In this document: positions 46,095-58,000 of the stretch, piece after piece
Numbering within the stretch: the stretch's first letter is position 1
Layout: each line of letters begins with the position of its first letter
Source of the DNA: Tetrapyrgos nigripes
Taxonomy: Eukaryota > Basidiomycota > Agaricomycetes > Agaricales > Campanellaceae
Direction of reading: 5' to 3'
DNA length: 64,000 nucleotides
Assembly (NCBI GenBank): GCA_013368315.1
Contig: JAACJM010000111.1
Location: 62,001 to 126,000 of the forward strand
The notes under the pieces: model-generated
The model's input: the letters and a program-made list of their open reading frames with translations, nothing else
Databases searched by the model: none
What the model was told of the DNA's origin: nothing
Position numbers and translations under genes: made by a program

Positions 46095-47732
46095 CAGGGG
46101 CCAAAAAAATTGTCCACATGTTTGGCACTTTTGGAAAGATTGCTGATTTAAGAGCTATTGAGCAGAAATCTCAAAACATGGCTGGTGGTAGCAAGAAATC
46201 CTTTGATTAGAGCTACAATAATCTGTCTGTTTTGTCTTATTTGGCCACATATCTGTGGAGTTATGATTGATTTAAAATTGTATGTCATTTGGACAATTTT
46301 TTGAGTTGCCACTTCAAAATCATTATTGCAATAACCTGATGTGTTATACATGATGTCATGGGTGGAGCTGTACAGTAATGTGATGTATACACCACAATGA
46401 TGTCATAGCTGCCAGCTGGAGCATACATAGCAACATACAGATGCTCTACAGCTTCTATGAAAATCATGGGGTCCCTCATATCAGCCCAGAAAGACAATCT
46501 CTACTCTCTCCTCCAAACTGCCCCTCCCTCTATCAAAATTTCAGCTCAGACTGAAGTATGAAAGCAGAGTGTTGCTTTTATAGGTAGAGAGACATGTTCT
46601 GATAAAGGAAACCATTGGATATAGCACTTTAGAAAGTTAATACCCAGGTGAAAAATGGCCACCTCTGGATCAACTCCCATATTATTAATGCTTTCCAGGA
46701 TTTTGTTACTTAAGATGGTCATATAGTGTTTGCAATCTATCTTCCCCTTCATCTGGACCATTTTTACTGCTTACTGTTGCCCCATACCCTACCCCATCAT
46801 GTCATTTTCTCTCTCAAATGTCATCATTTCTGTCACATCTTGCTGTACCATGAATTTATCTCTCTTTTCTCACACATGCTGGGGCATATTTGCCCCAAAA
46901 TAATTGGTTTTGGTCTTATCTGAGAAAATGACCCACTTCTAGCCTTCTACAGCCTGGTCTTTTTACATCTGTGCAAACTTCAAGTGAGCCTTGCTGCAAG
47001 TCACTGTAAGTTTGCACTTGTTCTGTGTTTTGGAGATCGCCACAAGACGTTTTCAGGAATGTTTTGGCTGTTATAGGTTGGGACAGGTTGTCCAAGAAGA
47101 GCCTTGATGTTTCAGGCCACTTGTGTAGCAATCTGGCTTTACCAGAATGGATTTTTTTCCAATCTAACCTCTTCACAAGTAGTAGAGAGCCTCCTAGGAC
47201 ACCCTGCTGTATTGTTCTCATTGTCTGTATTTGTCTTTTAAGCCACAAAAGCAACTCTTGGCTTCCATACTCCAGTCTGAGCTGCAATTTTTGCAGATGG
47301 AGAGGCAGTTAAGAGGAGAGAGTAGAGATTGTCTTTCTGGGCTGATATGAGGGACCCCATGATTTTCATAGAGGCTGTAGAGCATCTGTATGTTGCTATG
47401 TATGCTCCAGCTGGCAGCTATGACATCATTGTAGTGTATACATTACATTACTGTACAGCTCCACCCATGACATCATGTATAACACATCAGGTTATTGCAA
47501 TAATGATTTTGAAGTGGCAACTCAAAAAATTGTCCAAATGACATACAGTTTTAAATCAATCATAACTCCACAGATATTTGGCCAAATAAGACAAAACAGA
47601 CAGATTATTGTAGCTCTAATCAAAGGATTTCTTGCTACCACCAGCCATGTTTTGAGATTTCTGCTCAATAGCTCTTAAATCAGCAATCTTTCCAAAAGTG
47701 CCAAACATGTGGACAATTTTTTTTGGCCACTG
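46095..47732 (-). mobile_element. Tc1/mariner element with very long inverted repeats
   Basis: 1,638 bp starting CAGGGGCCAAAAAAATTGTC and ending with the reverse complement of CAGTGGCCAAAAAAAATTGT; flanked by TA on both sides (46093-46094 and 47733-47734), the Tc1/mariner target. The arms are nearly identical for about 430 bp (46095-46529 versus 47298-47732), with weaker similarity reaching about 470 bp. The centre holds a decayed transposase on the minus strand. Confidence 0.88.
46546..47287 (-). pseudogene. Tc1/mariner transposase remnant
   Basis: Minus-strand pieces resemble the catalytic half of fungal Tc1 transposases: KWVIFSDKTKTNYFGANMPQ (region of the second catalytic acid, FSDE in the family), EKRDKFMVQQDVTEMMTF, KHYMTILSNKILESINNMGV and DPEVAIF. 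Stops fall where Trp is expected: TAG before KWVIFSD, TGA before EKRDKF and TAG after DMMG. The N-terminal helix-turn-helix part is not clear and may overlap the right inverted repeat. Confidence 0.65.
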
Positions 47733-50700
47733 TAAGTACTATCTTTCACTAATTCCTGCTGCTCTTCGCATATTTCCACCTCATCGGTTATATCCTCCTT
47801 CTCCAGCTTGTACTCAGTTTTAGATGTTGCATGCTCTCGGTAAATCAATTCACGCTTGATTAAACACTTCAAAAACTGCAACACCTCTACCAGATCACTC
47901 TTGAGGCGGTTGCGGTGCTTTGAAATCACTATGCCACCTCCAGAGAAGGCACGCTCACTTGAAACTGATGATCCCATGATAGCAAGGTAATCCCATGCGA
48001 GTGAGCTCCATGTAGGATATGTTGATGTCAATGGACAATGTAAGAACAAAAGGTGGAAAAGAAGTTTACCCCCCACCACTTCACAATTGACATTCCTTCT
48101 GGTACTGCATCTATTGTGCTCAAGTACAGATTGAACTTGCTGCGCCATGGCTTGATCTTTATGGCATTTTGAACAGACTCACAGGTCTGAGTCATAGGTT
48201 CATTGTCATCTTCATCATCTGAAACTTCATGTAGCAAAGTACTGTTGGATTTGGTGGGCTTAGCCCTTTGCAATGTATCTGTGGAGACTATCTGATTGAT
48301 ATCCTCATAATGTGCCTTGAACTAATACAGAAAGCTCAGCATTGGCAGTGAAAAACTGCAACATAAAACTTACAATCTGTTCAGTAAAGGCAATGGCTTT
48401 CTTATACTCCTCTTCGCTCCAGTTGGCTTTAATATATGCCATCTTTTGATTGGGATCAAGTACTAAAAATATTTCATGCATGTAAGTACAAAAACTTAGA
48501 TAGGAAAAAGACTCCAAAAAGACTCACCCATTGAGAACACATACACATCAGAGTCTGATGTCTTGTTATAATAGCCTTCAAGTTTGTCGGCACCTGCTTG
48601 CATTGCTTGCATAAACTTACAGTACTTCAGTTTACTCATACACTTCTCCCAAGCACTGTGGAGTTTCTCAAGAGCAGGAAGGGCAGTGTGGAGAGTGGGA
48701 TCATGCTCAGATGAAAAGGCTTGCTGAGCTTTATTGGCATGCTACAATAAGAATATTAGTGAATAACTTTGGATTTGACTCTTCAGAGACTGTAAAAGTT
48801 GACTTACAGCAAGAAGGTCAATAAATGTATCAACTTCTATCCATTCCTGTTCAGAGAGAGACAGTGCATCAATCTTGTGTTGTTTTGTGAGATCCTTCTC
48901 CTCCTGTGAGAGCTCATAGATGAAAGCTTTGATGAACTGTTTGCCAGGTGAATATCTTTTCAGTGTACAATAATAATTCAATCTCACCTCTTTAAGTGCT
49001 TCTGCCCAATGGAGCATGGTGTACATTGAAGACCAGCGAACCACCATGTCAAGTAGAAGCTGCAGAGCTTTGCTATTGGTCCAAAGTTGCAGATTGAGGA
49101 ATGCCTGCTTTCGCTTTGCTGATGAACGGACCTGAAAAGCATTAAGTGCCCAAAAGTATATTGAAAACATAAGATACTACCTTAACAATGATTGCTCTAA
49201 CAAGTCCAAGTACATCACGTTCCATGGCATTGAGATCAGGTTCGTGAGAATCTGGAGATTGGGGATTGTAGTGGCTTGCTTTTGAGTGCACTGAAACCAG
49301 AGCTTGCGTGGCAAGATTGATAATATGCGCTAGACATCTAAAGAAGCAGTTAGTGATTGTCATACTTGATAAATATTCAATTCATCACTGGATATGTCTG
49401 TTTACATGATCCCATTTCCTCATACCTCGATGGGAATGATGCGAGTTTACCAGATATCCAAGGGTATGAAGCATAGTACCATTATTTGAGGCATTGTCAC
49501 AGGTGATCCAACCCAGCTAGATTTCTTTAAGCAGTGCTATCAATCATTCTAGTCAGAAGATAACACTTACCTTATGTACAATTTTGAATCGGCAGAGAAT
49601 TCTGAAAAGTGCACACCCTAATGCAATGCCATTATGGGAGGAGTTCATCTGTGTGAACCCAAGCAGAGCCCCTTCAAGCTTCCACTCGCCACCAGACTTC
49701 TCCTCAATCCAGTGACCAGTTACAGCAAAATACGCATCACCATTTCCTGCCTGCCAGGCATCACAGGTAATTGAAATGGTACCTTTGATTACATCTGACT
49801 GCAAATAGATGATTAAGGAAAGCAGAAGATTTAACATGGGCACTTACTAAAAGCTGTTGACAAAGGGCCATGATATTCTTCTTGAACAAGTCAATGATTG
49901 CGCATCAGGTGGCTTTGCAACCAGGAATTTTGACTCCTTCTGTAGCACGAGCAGCTATGTTGATCATGTTCTGAAATTTGGGATGGTGAATAGCATCTGC
50001 AGGCTTCGAAATTATGCATTGTTAAATGCAAAATGACAGTCATAAAAAGATCACACAAACCTGGTTAGTCTCTGCAAGCCACTCAATTGCCACCTCAAGG
50101 AAGAGTGCATTGGAATAAGGAACAACAGTCTCTTTTGGAGGTAAAGACTGTACATGTCCATCTAAGGTGCTCTGCATGTCTTCTTTCTCCTTGCGACGAG
50201 CTTCAGTATCGACTGGAAGCATTGAAAGGAAGTTATTCTCCGCTGCCCAGTTTTGATACTTACCCTAAATCTCAATTTCGTCAAAAGATTCTCACTGAAC
50301 AAACAAAAAACACACATACCCCATGATTACTCTGCATATGCCGGCAACATGTCGTCACATCAGGGACAAGATCTTTCCTAGTGGAGCGTTTAGAGACACA
50401 ATTACATAGACTCGGAGAATCAATACTGATGTGCTCACTTGCATGTTTTGCATCTCTTCTTTATTTTCCCACATACTGTAACCTTGTCAAATAAATGCTC
50501 GACATCATGGGTAGGCAAGAGCTTGGGTTCATCTTCCACTTCTGAGTCAGAAATGTTGAGGTCAACGACTGTTGAATCAGCTGAGTTGGTAGTTGGTGTA
50601 GTGGTAGTTGGTGTAGTGGTAGTTGGTGTAGTGGTAGTTGGCATAGTGGTAGTTGGCGTAGTGGTAGTTGGCATAGTGGTAGTTGGCATAGTGGTAGTTG

Positions 50701-51020
50701 GTGTAGTGGTAGTTGGCATAGTGGTAGCTGCCACAGCAGCAGGCTTTGAACGCTTTTCTGAAGTGTGTAAGAGTGATTTGGATCAGTATATCAATGAGAA
50801 AATAGAATTATGATCCAAACAGATATGTACTTTTGGACTGATAATTTTGATTCGCATTATTGGCTTTTCACTTTGTTGAAGTGCCTTCAGCTTCATTGCA
50901 GGCACGTTGATGATCAGAGAGTTCTATGTCACCAATATTATTTGGATCAGTGACTTTTGCTGTTGCTGTACGAGTGCGCTTCTCAGGAGCAGAATTGCTT
51001 GGAGTCTGAGTCTCAGACAT
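47675..51020 (-). pseudogene. hAT transposase, C-terminus broken by the Tc1 insertion
   Basis: Starts MSETQTPSNSAPEKRTRTAT at 51020 (ATG). Then a low-complexity TPTTT repeat (50733-50588), a BED-type zinc finger (KKRCKTCK .. CRHMQSNHG), and the catalytic region: TISITCDAWQAGNGDAYFAV, HWIEEKSGGEWKLEGALLGF, LAHIINLATQALVSVHSKAS and DMVVRWSSMYTMLHWAEALK. The C-terminal dimerisation domain is clear (YPTWSSLAWDYLAIMGSSVS, SERAFSGGG, FLKCLIKREL). Short introns appear to join the pieces. The Tc1 element cuts the acidic tail after ELVKDST; left of it a frame QPEDDNDDEWEDV may be the original end. The core looks conserved. Confidence 0.75.
50588..50733 (-). repeat. 15-bp minisatellite coding (T/M)PTTT in the hAT transposase
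   Basis: About nine copies of gtagttggtgtagtg (plus strand), alternating tgtagtg and catagtg forms. The minus strand encodes MPTTT or TPTTT units, all in frame, between the N-terminus and the zinc finger. Confidence 0.9.
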
Positions 51021-51707
51021 GAGGGAAGGGAAATGATGTACTGGTATGTGGATTTCTTTCTAAAATTTATAGTACATCTCAACTGGAATATGCTGGCTGA
51101 ATCAAAAGGAGAAAGACCCAGGGAAAACTACAGAATCTATGCAGACGAACCCTCAAACATGTCTGAGCCCTGATAGCACCAATGTTACCATGTGGAGAGG
51201 TGTGCTAGCAGACGCACAAGTCAGCAAAAGCTAATTTAAACCCTGAAGAGAAGGAATGAACATACAGGGAGGCCCATTGGATGATTGATGGCCATTGTTG
51301 ACTGTCCGGCGGCATTGAGGTACAAGAAGGAAACGGTGGACCGACATAGAAAAATGTGATGGTTAGGGGCTATTCAAATTTAGAAAAGCCCAGGGCCAGC
51401 CTGGGCTTCGGGCTTTCCAAATTTGCAAGCCAGGCCCTTAGGCCCTTCAAGCCCTACATCGGGCCTGGGCTTGGCCTGGCTTTTAGGGCCTGGTTTGGGC
51501 CAGCTTGGGGCTTCAGGCCTGAGCCTGCACATCACTACTTGCTGTTAAGTACTCAGGATTTTTTGTTTACATGTACATGTGCATTTTCTCTTTCTCTTCA
51601 GGGATCAAAGAGCTAAGTACTGACTTCATTCTTGTCTCAAAATAGGGTTGCTTGATTCTCTGCATTGTTAGTGGTGTATCATATAGTCTAGTTTCTTGAG
51701 TACACCT

Positions 51708-51900
51708 TACAATTCCTCAAATGCCTCATCAAATGGGAATTGATTTATCAGGAACATGCTACATCAAAAAATGAGTACATGGAGGAGGAAGATGTAGTAT
51801 AGGAGCTAGAGATCATTGAGTAGTGGCAGGAATTCTTGAAGGATAAGACCTACTTAGAGATATGGCAGTCAGAGGGTGATAATGGGAGGACATTCTAGTA
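51708..51900 (+). pseudogene. Outer hAT transposase C-terminal remnant
   Basis: Plus strand reads LQFLKCLIKWELIYQEHATS, closely similar to the inner hAT (LQFLKCLIKRELIYREHATS). It then gives KNEYMEEEDVV, stop, ELEIIE, stop and WQEFLKDKT. Two TAG stops and loss of everything upstream show that it is dead. Its strand is opposite to that of the inner gene. Confidence 0.75.
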
Positions 51901-52449
51901 TAATGCACATTAATTTTGTGTACATACTTCATACATAGCATATACTACTGTGATGGAACTATGGCATTTTCCTATCTATCTTTGAATTACTCTTACTTGC
52001 ATTGATTAAATTACATCTTCTATGGAATTCTCTTTAATTCTTTTGACTCACAGGTAACAAATATTCTTTGATCTCCTAGAAGTTTCTCTTGTATTCCACA
52101 AGCACTCGTAGTACTATAGATACCAAACCACATTGTATTAGAGAGAACCTGAATCACTACTTTGCCTACCAACTTACCTTCTGCCCAAAGTGAGAACTCT
52201 TGAGTGGCTACACAATGCTTTGCGCTTATCAACCTCAACCGTCAGATACTTACTAGCTGCCTTGGTGCTATTAGGTGTTTGTGCCCTCTGATACTTACTG
52301 GCTGCCTTGGCGTTACAAGTATTCGAGTTTATGAAGTATTGATTTATTAAGGTTACTACGGAGTTACATCGAACCTACGCAATCTACACAAAATCTAAAA
52401 TCTAGCCCTACTCTTTTACAACTACACTCAATCTACATTTTCATCAGAA
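51901..52449. other. Interior of the outer hAT; nothing recognised
   Basis: AT-rich filler with two loosely repeated lines near 52245-52320 (gatacttact.gctgccttgg). No coding frame recognised. Confidence 0.35.
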
Positions 52450-52567
52450 AAGCCCTGGCTCAGGCCCAAGCCCAGCTCAGGCCTGCATCAGGCTTTGGCC
52501 TTGATTTTATAAGGCCCAAGCCCTGGGCTTCAGGCCAAGCCCAGGCCTGCACATCACTAATTGGCCT

Positions 52568-52839
52568 ATTGAGTGGTGCACTGGCACACCCATCCCCAAC
52601 CCTATGGCTACTGTATTCCTTTCTGAATGGGTTTACTGTAGTTATAGGGAGCCTTCTCGACACACTGAAACCAACACCTGGCAAGCCAAGGTGGAGTGTC
52701 ACATTTACCTGCTACTAACTCAAATGACACAGACGATATAAACTCACATTCTCGATGGTTCAACGGTACTGGCTATAGGTGGGCTGGGGTTGCTTGAGAA
52801 ACTCCAGGCTCCACCATTGGCCAGAGTTTTGTTGATAGC
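52568..52839. other. Probable 5' part of the LINE; unresolved
   Basis: Between the outer hAT and the first LINE-like frame. It has no clear ORF. It may belong to the LINE 5' region, but I could not see a boundary. Confidence 0.3.
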
Positions 52840-53334
52840 ATGACCCCAGTTTTTGGAAACGGAGAAGGTCTTGACCTCTGTGACTCGGATGGGGCTGCTC
52901 TAAGAACAAACCTGGACGAGGAACAGAGGTCATTACAACCCACAGCCATGGATACACCAGCATCCAGGGCTAGAGACAGAATGTCTCATTTGTCATCTCC
53001 CCTCAGCGAGACAGACGAGCTGCAGAACGCGGTCAGAACACGGAATGTGTTCACTAACCAGACACACATGCTGGGAAGCTCAAGTCAGAATGACTCAGAC
53101 ACACTGTCAGAGACAGGCATCACTCATAACAACCATTTAAACGAGATTGACGAAACCATGCAACGAATAGATGCATTGCTACTAGAGGAGACATGAGATC
53201 CTCAACCTAACCAAACTGGAAATACACAGCCCAATCCACCAACCCAAAACCCAGAATCTGAAAGCCTACCCCAACAAAATAACCCAAACACTGCGGGGAA
53301 CTGTAAAACCAGAAGGCGAGATTCAAAACACCAG

Positions 53335-54465
53335 ATGAATGCTGCTATCCGAGTTGCCTCTTTGAACATGAGGGGGTATGCCTACCATGACACGTCCTCT
53401 CCTCAAGGCAAATGGGAACACATAAATCAACTGGTAAAAGAAAAATGAATAGGAGCACTTGCCTTACAGGAAACCCACCTGCCAGAACAACGCCAACAGC
53501 TCCTAGAGCAGAAATACTCCAAACAGCTATGAATCTACTCAACGGCAGATCCAGAGAACCCATCATCAAAATGTGGTGTAGCCATTGTCCTAAATCGAGA
53601 GCTCGCTGACATCTCTGACATTAAATCCTTTGTAATAGTTCCTGGAAGAGCATTGCTAATCAGAATGAACTGGTACAAACAAGGAAAGATAAACATAATG
53701 GCAATATACACACCAAATGTCTCTGGAACAAATGGCAAGGACAATGCCACCTTCTGGAAACAAATACAAACATAGTCCCTGGTGATCTCAACATGGTAGA
53801 AAATGGCATGATTGACCAACTACCAACCCATGATGATCCAGAAGAGGCTATTGAAGTGTTAGACAACCTCAAACTACGCTTTCATCTCAAAGACAGATGG
53901 AGGGACACATATCCTGACACTAAAACATACACCTTTCCTCAAAATAAACCTGGCTCCCAATCCAGAATTGACTGCATTTATATCACTGACAAACTACTAC
54001 TGCTGACGAGGGAATGGAAAATCGAAGTAACGGGAGTCCCAGGTGCAGACCACAAGTTGACCTCAGTCTAGGTATCCAGTGAGGAAGTGCCATATATTGG
54101 TAAGGGACGATGGAAACTCCCAAACCACATACTAAAAGACAACATCTTACAGAAATACATCCATGAGCAGGGATTCAAAGCCCAAATGGAAAATGAAAGA
54201 CTCACTGAAAGGACCACCTCCAACAACCCCCAAACAATCTGGCACTGCTGTATGACAGACATTCTTGATATGGCGAGGCACAGAGAGAGAGTCATTATTT
54301 CCAGGTGCATACACCAGAAAAGGAAAGCAGAAGTGGAATTGGACCGAATATTAAATGACGAACCACTTTATGAAGAGGAACACATATTACAGGCAAATGT
54401 GCTACAGGAAAAAATAGAGTCAATAGAACGACACTGTCAAGTCCATGCGGATACCCAATGCTAGG
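53335..54465 (+). pseudogene. LINE ORF2, endonuclease part
   Basis: Frame starts near MNAAIRVASLNMRGYAYHD. TGA stops follow KEK (near 53447) and KQL (near 53529), and a frame change near 53770 leads to PGDLNMVENGMIDQLPTHDD (residues typical of the EN catalytic core) and CIYITDKLLL. It ends at the solo LTR edge. Confidence 0.65.
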
Positions 54466-55093
54466 AAACACCAAGGACCCGGATGGAAGTCTTGAGTGGA
54501 TTGGATGGAGATTCCGAGTGGATCCAGATAGGAAAGAGCTTATAAAGATAAATAGGGATTTCAGTCGGAAAGACTGGGAAGCTCTAGGGAACCATCGAGG
54601 AAGGATAGGAGACCAGCTTTGTCAATTTTGCACTTAAGCTATCTACTACAAATGTACTAGCTTAAGTACTACTTCAGGAAGTGTAGGAATAAGATAGGAA
54701 AGGATCGGAAATGAAGAGTAATATAACTACAGAAGGAAAGGTGAAGGGAAACGCCTCCTAAGGAAAGTGGAGTTGTGGATATGAAGTGGAGACGTTGGAG
54801 TAGGATTGGAGATGAATCGGAAATGAAGGAATGATCGGAAAGTGATAGGAAAGTAATGGAAAGTAAGACTGTACTGGAAAGTCATTGGATCCTACTGGAA
54901 AGGATCCGGAAAGGACCCTACTGGAAAGGATCTGGAAAGGATCCTACTGGAAAGGATCCGGACAGGACCTTACTGGAAAGTACAGAAAAGTGAAGTATAG
55001 GAAAGTATCGGAAAGGTATAAGAAGTATAGGGAAGTGCATAGATCTTACAGACACAGGCACATGAACACCTGCAAGGAAGTATCTGTGTGACA
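54435..55093 (-). repeat. Solo Gypsy LTR inserted in the LINE
   Basis: 659 bp, TGTCAAGTCC to TGTGACA on the plus strand. Read on the minus strand it resembles the LTR at 58195-59221: tagtacttaagctag, gtagatagcttaagt and ctggtctccta blocks, then gtttccta and a ggacttgaca end (ggacttaaca in the other). There are several ~25-bp ctggaaaggatccggaaagg repeats near 54890-54990. No internal gag or pol, so it is a solo LTR. I found no clean 5-bp duplication (gacac left, tcgcc right). Confidence 0.72.
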
Positions 55094-58000
55094 TCGCCTA
55101 GAAGATGAAATACCAAGTAGATACTGGTCCAACATCAATAAGGAAACGAAACCAAGAGAAAGCTGGATGCAACATCAGATGGAAATGGCGATGAAGTATA
55201 TGAAAAGAACTCACAGAGAATGGCAGACCTTGCAGGGGAATATCATAACAACCTCCAACTCCAAGGAATAAATGAAAACACAGAGCCACTACAACAGCAA
55301 ATGATCATAGATGTTCTGGAAAACCTAGACAAAGCCCCAACTGAAGAACAAACAGGCAAGCTTGTAACAAAACTGGATAGAAATGATGTACTTCAAGCCC
55401 TCCAACTAACCCAGAACAACACCTCCCCTGGAATAGATGGAGCTCCCTACAAACTCTGGAAGAACATCAATGAGAGGTTTGAGAATGATGAGGAGCTGGG
55501 TAAACCTGCATTTGACATTGTTAAACTGATGACCAATGCCTTTAATGATGCCAGAGAACACGGGATAGCAGAAAACACACCTTTCACAGATGGCTGGATG
55601 TGCCCCTATATAAGAAGAAAGACTGAACAGATATCACAAACTACAGGCCCATAACATTACTGAATATGGACTACAAAATATACACAAAGGCACTAACGAT
55701 GAAATTAGGAAAAGTAGCACTGGACCTACTGCACCCAAGCCAAGCTGGGTTTGTACCAGGAAGGAAAATCACAGACCAAACCCAACTAATCCAGATGGTA
55801 ATGTACTATGCAGAAGCTACAGAGCAAAATGGCCTGATCATATCCCTGAACCAAGAAAAGGCTTATGACAAGATAGCTCATGACTACCTTTGGAAAGTAC
55901 TAGAAAAATTCAGATTCCCAGATACGTTCATTAAAATTATGAAGAACCTATACATCGACGCACATACGACAGTAATAATTAACGGGCACAAAAGTCCCAA
56001 ATACTGAGTAACTCGAGGTGTCTGGCAAGGAGACCCACTCTCCTGCCTGATCTTTGACCTCATGATTGAACCCCTTGCAGCTATGCTCCGCAACTCTGAC
56101 CTCAAGGGCTTTGAAATCCCTGGTGCAGAAGAACAGCTAATAGCCAACCTCTTTGCGGATGACACCACCATTTCCTATCGGCCGATGACAATTTTGAGGA
56201 CCTGCAGAAAATACTGGACACCTGATGCCTTGCCTCTAGGGCAAAATTCAACATATCAAAAACCGAAATTATACCCATAGGGAGTGAGGAATACTGTACC
56301 AAAACAATATTGACCCAGAAAACCAACGACAATATGACACCATTACTGCCACATCTCCACATTGCCAGGGAAGGTGAAGCAGTGTGTATCATAGGTGCCT
56401 GGTACGGAAACAAAATCAACACAATGCAGATCTGGGCACCAACCCTGGAAAAAATAGACACTACCCTGGAAAGATGGGCATCAAGCTCACCAACTATGGA
56501 AGGACAGCGGCACATCATCCAGATGTTCCTGGGAGGGATGATGCAATACCTGACACAAGTACAGGGCATGCCGAAGCCTATTGAAAAACGTCTGATGAAA
56601 CGAATCAACAACTATATCTGGGCAGAAAAGAAGAAAAATCCAGTCAGCAAGATTGTCACACAAGGCCCAACTCAAAAAGGAGGAAGAAGAGTGTTAGATA
56701 TTGAATCAAGAAATGAGGCAATAGCAATAATATGGCTAAAATCCTACCTGAATTTTGGACCCTCCTGACCACTGTGGGCCCTGGTAGCTGATGCCCTATT
56801 TGCACTAAATGTACCATCCTCAGAAAGAAACATTGACCCTGAAGTCTGCGTTAATGTCTTTCTACAGTCATGGAAATCCTATACTGCAAAACAACCTATC
56901 CCAGAACTAAAGCTGCTAACCGATACAGCACAAAAGTATGGTCTAGCAGTGACTGGTATTGCACTTTCTAGGAGAGTTTTGAGACAAATGCCGATATGGT
57001 GCCACTGCCATGCAGACCCTGGGATCCATTACCTCAACTCATCCAATGCCAGCTACTGCCTGCGAGCCCAGCACTGAATCAAAACAGTGGGAGAAATGGA
57101 AGACGTTGCCCTCGTACTTACCCAATGTCAACACACACTCAGCCAATCCTGCCAGTGCCCAGACTGTACCCAAATGTGCCAGCAAAACACCTGTGAGAAC
57201 CCAAACACCTGCATGCTTCGAGCAAAACAACTCTTGAATACACTGCCCCAGAAATGGGGTCCTCAATGCGAACTGGCAGAAGACTGTGAAACGTCCCTAG
57301 AATCCCTTGAATCCACATGGAATGATGGATGGGAACCTTTTGACAGAACAGTCACTACAGATGGCGACCTGTCAGATGTCTTCAGAATCTTCACTAACAA
57401 GGAATCCAAGAATTTACATACCATATATATCCCATCCCACGTAACAACATTAGACAGCGCTGACCAGACAATAACAATAGCAATGGATGGATCGTGTACC
57501 AAGAACAGAGAGGACGATGCAAGAGCAGGTGCTGGGATTTTCATTGACCAGGGACATACCCTAAATAGGTCAATCAAACTACCATTATACATACTCCAAT
57601 CCAACCAGACTGGAGAACTAGTAGCTGTGAAAGTAGCAGCAGAAACTACTCCCCCACAGCTACAGCTCAACATCGAGATGGACTCAAAATATGTTCTAAA
57701 CTTACTTACCAGAGACATGCGACAACATGAAGATGAAGGATATACTACCACGGTGAACCGTGCCCTGGTCCAAAGTACCATCGCCAGTTTCTGTGCAAGG
57801 ACAACACTCACCTGCCTAAAGTGGGTGAAAGGCCATGCTGGAAACATAAGGAATGAGGGAGCAGACGATATGGCTCAAAGTGTGTTAGACAAATCCCGAC
57901 CCAGCTACATCAACACAAACCCACCCCCAGCCCTGCAAGTCCATGGTGCAAAGCTGAAAGCCATGACCCAGGCCCTTGCCAATCAGGTGATACTCCAACA

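Larger units (their letters stand above)
45820..51537 (-). mobile_element. Inner hAT element with transposase gene
   Basis: It begins TAGTGATGTGCGGGCCCGGG and ends GGCCTGAGCCTGCACATCACTA-type sequence, the same terminal repeat family as the outer element. Flanks are ctcgccgt and cttgctgt, a 6-of-8 match expected for an old 8-bp duplication. It encodes a hAT transposase on the minus strand (ATG at 51020). About 1.64 kb of its length is the Tc1 insertion at 46095-47732. Confidence 0.8.
45434..52559. mobile_element. Outer hAT element (host of nested insertions)
   Basis: It begins TAGTGATGTGCGGGCCTAGG and ends CCCAGGCCTGCACATCACTA. A perfect 8-bp target duplication ATTGGCCT flanks it (45426-45433 and 52560-52567), diagnostic of hAT. 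Both ends carry many ggcc/aagccc subterminal repeats. About 385 bp in from the left and 1 kb in from the right lies a second, complete hAT (45820-51537). Between that and the right end is a decayed transposase C-terminus (51708-51900). Confidence 0.85.

Noticed and set aside
50439..50813. Plus-strand frame rich in VVGVVVVG as a membrane protein
   Set aside because: It is the reverse complement of the TPTTT minisatellite in the hAT transposase.
54880..54990. CRISPR-like array in the ggaaaggatcc repeats
   Set aside because: Units are short, contiguous and degenerate without spacers; they are internal repeats of a solo LTR in a eukaryote.
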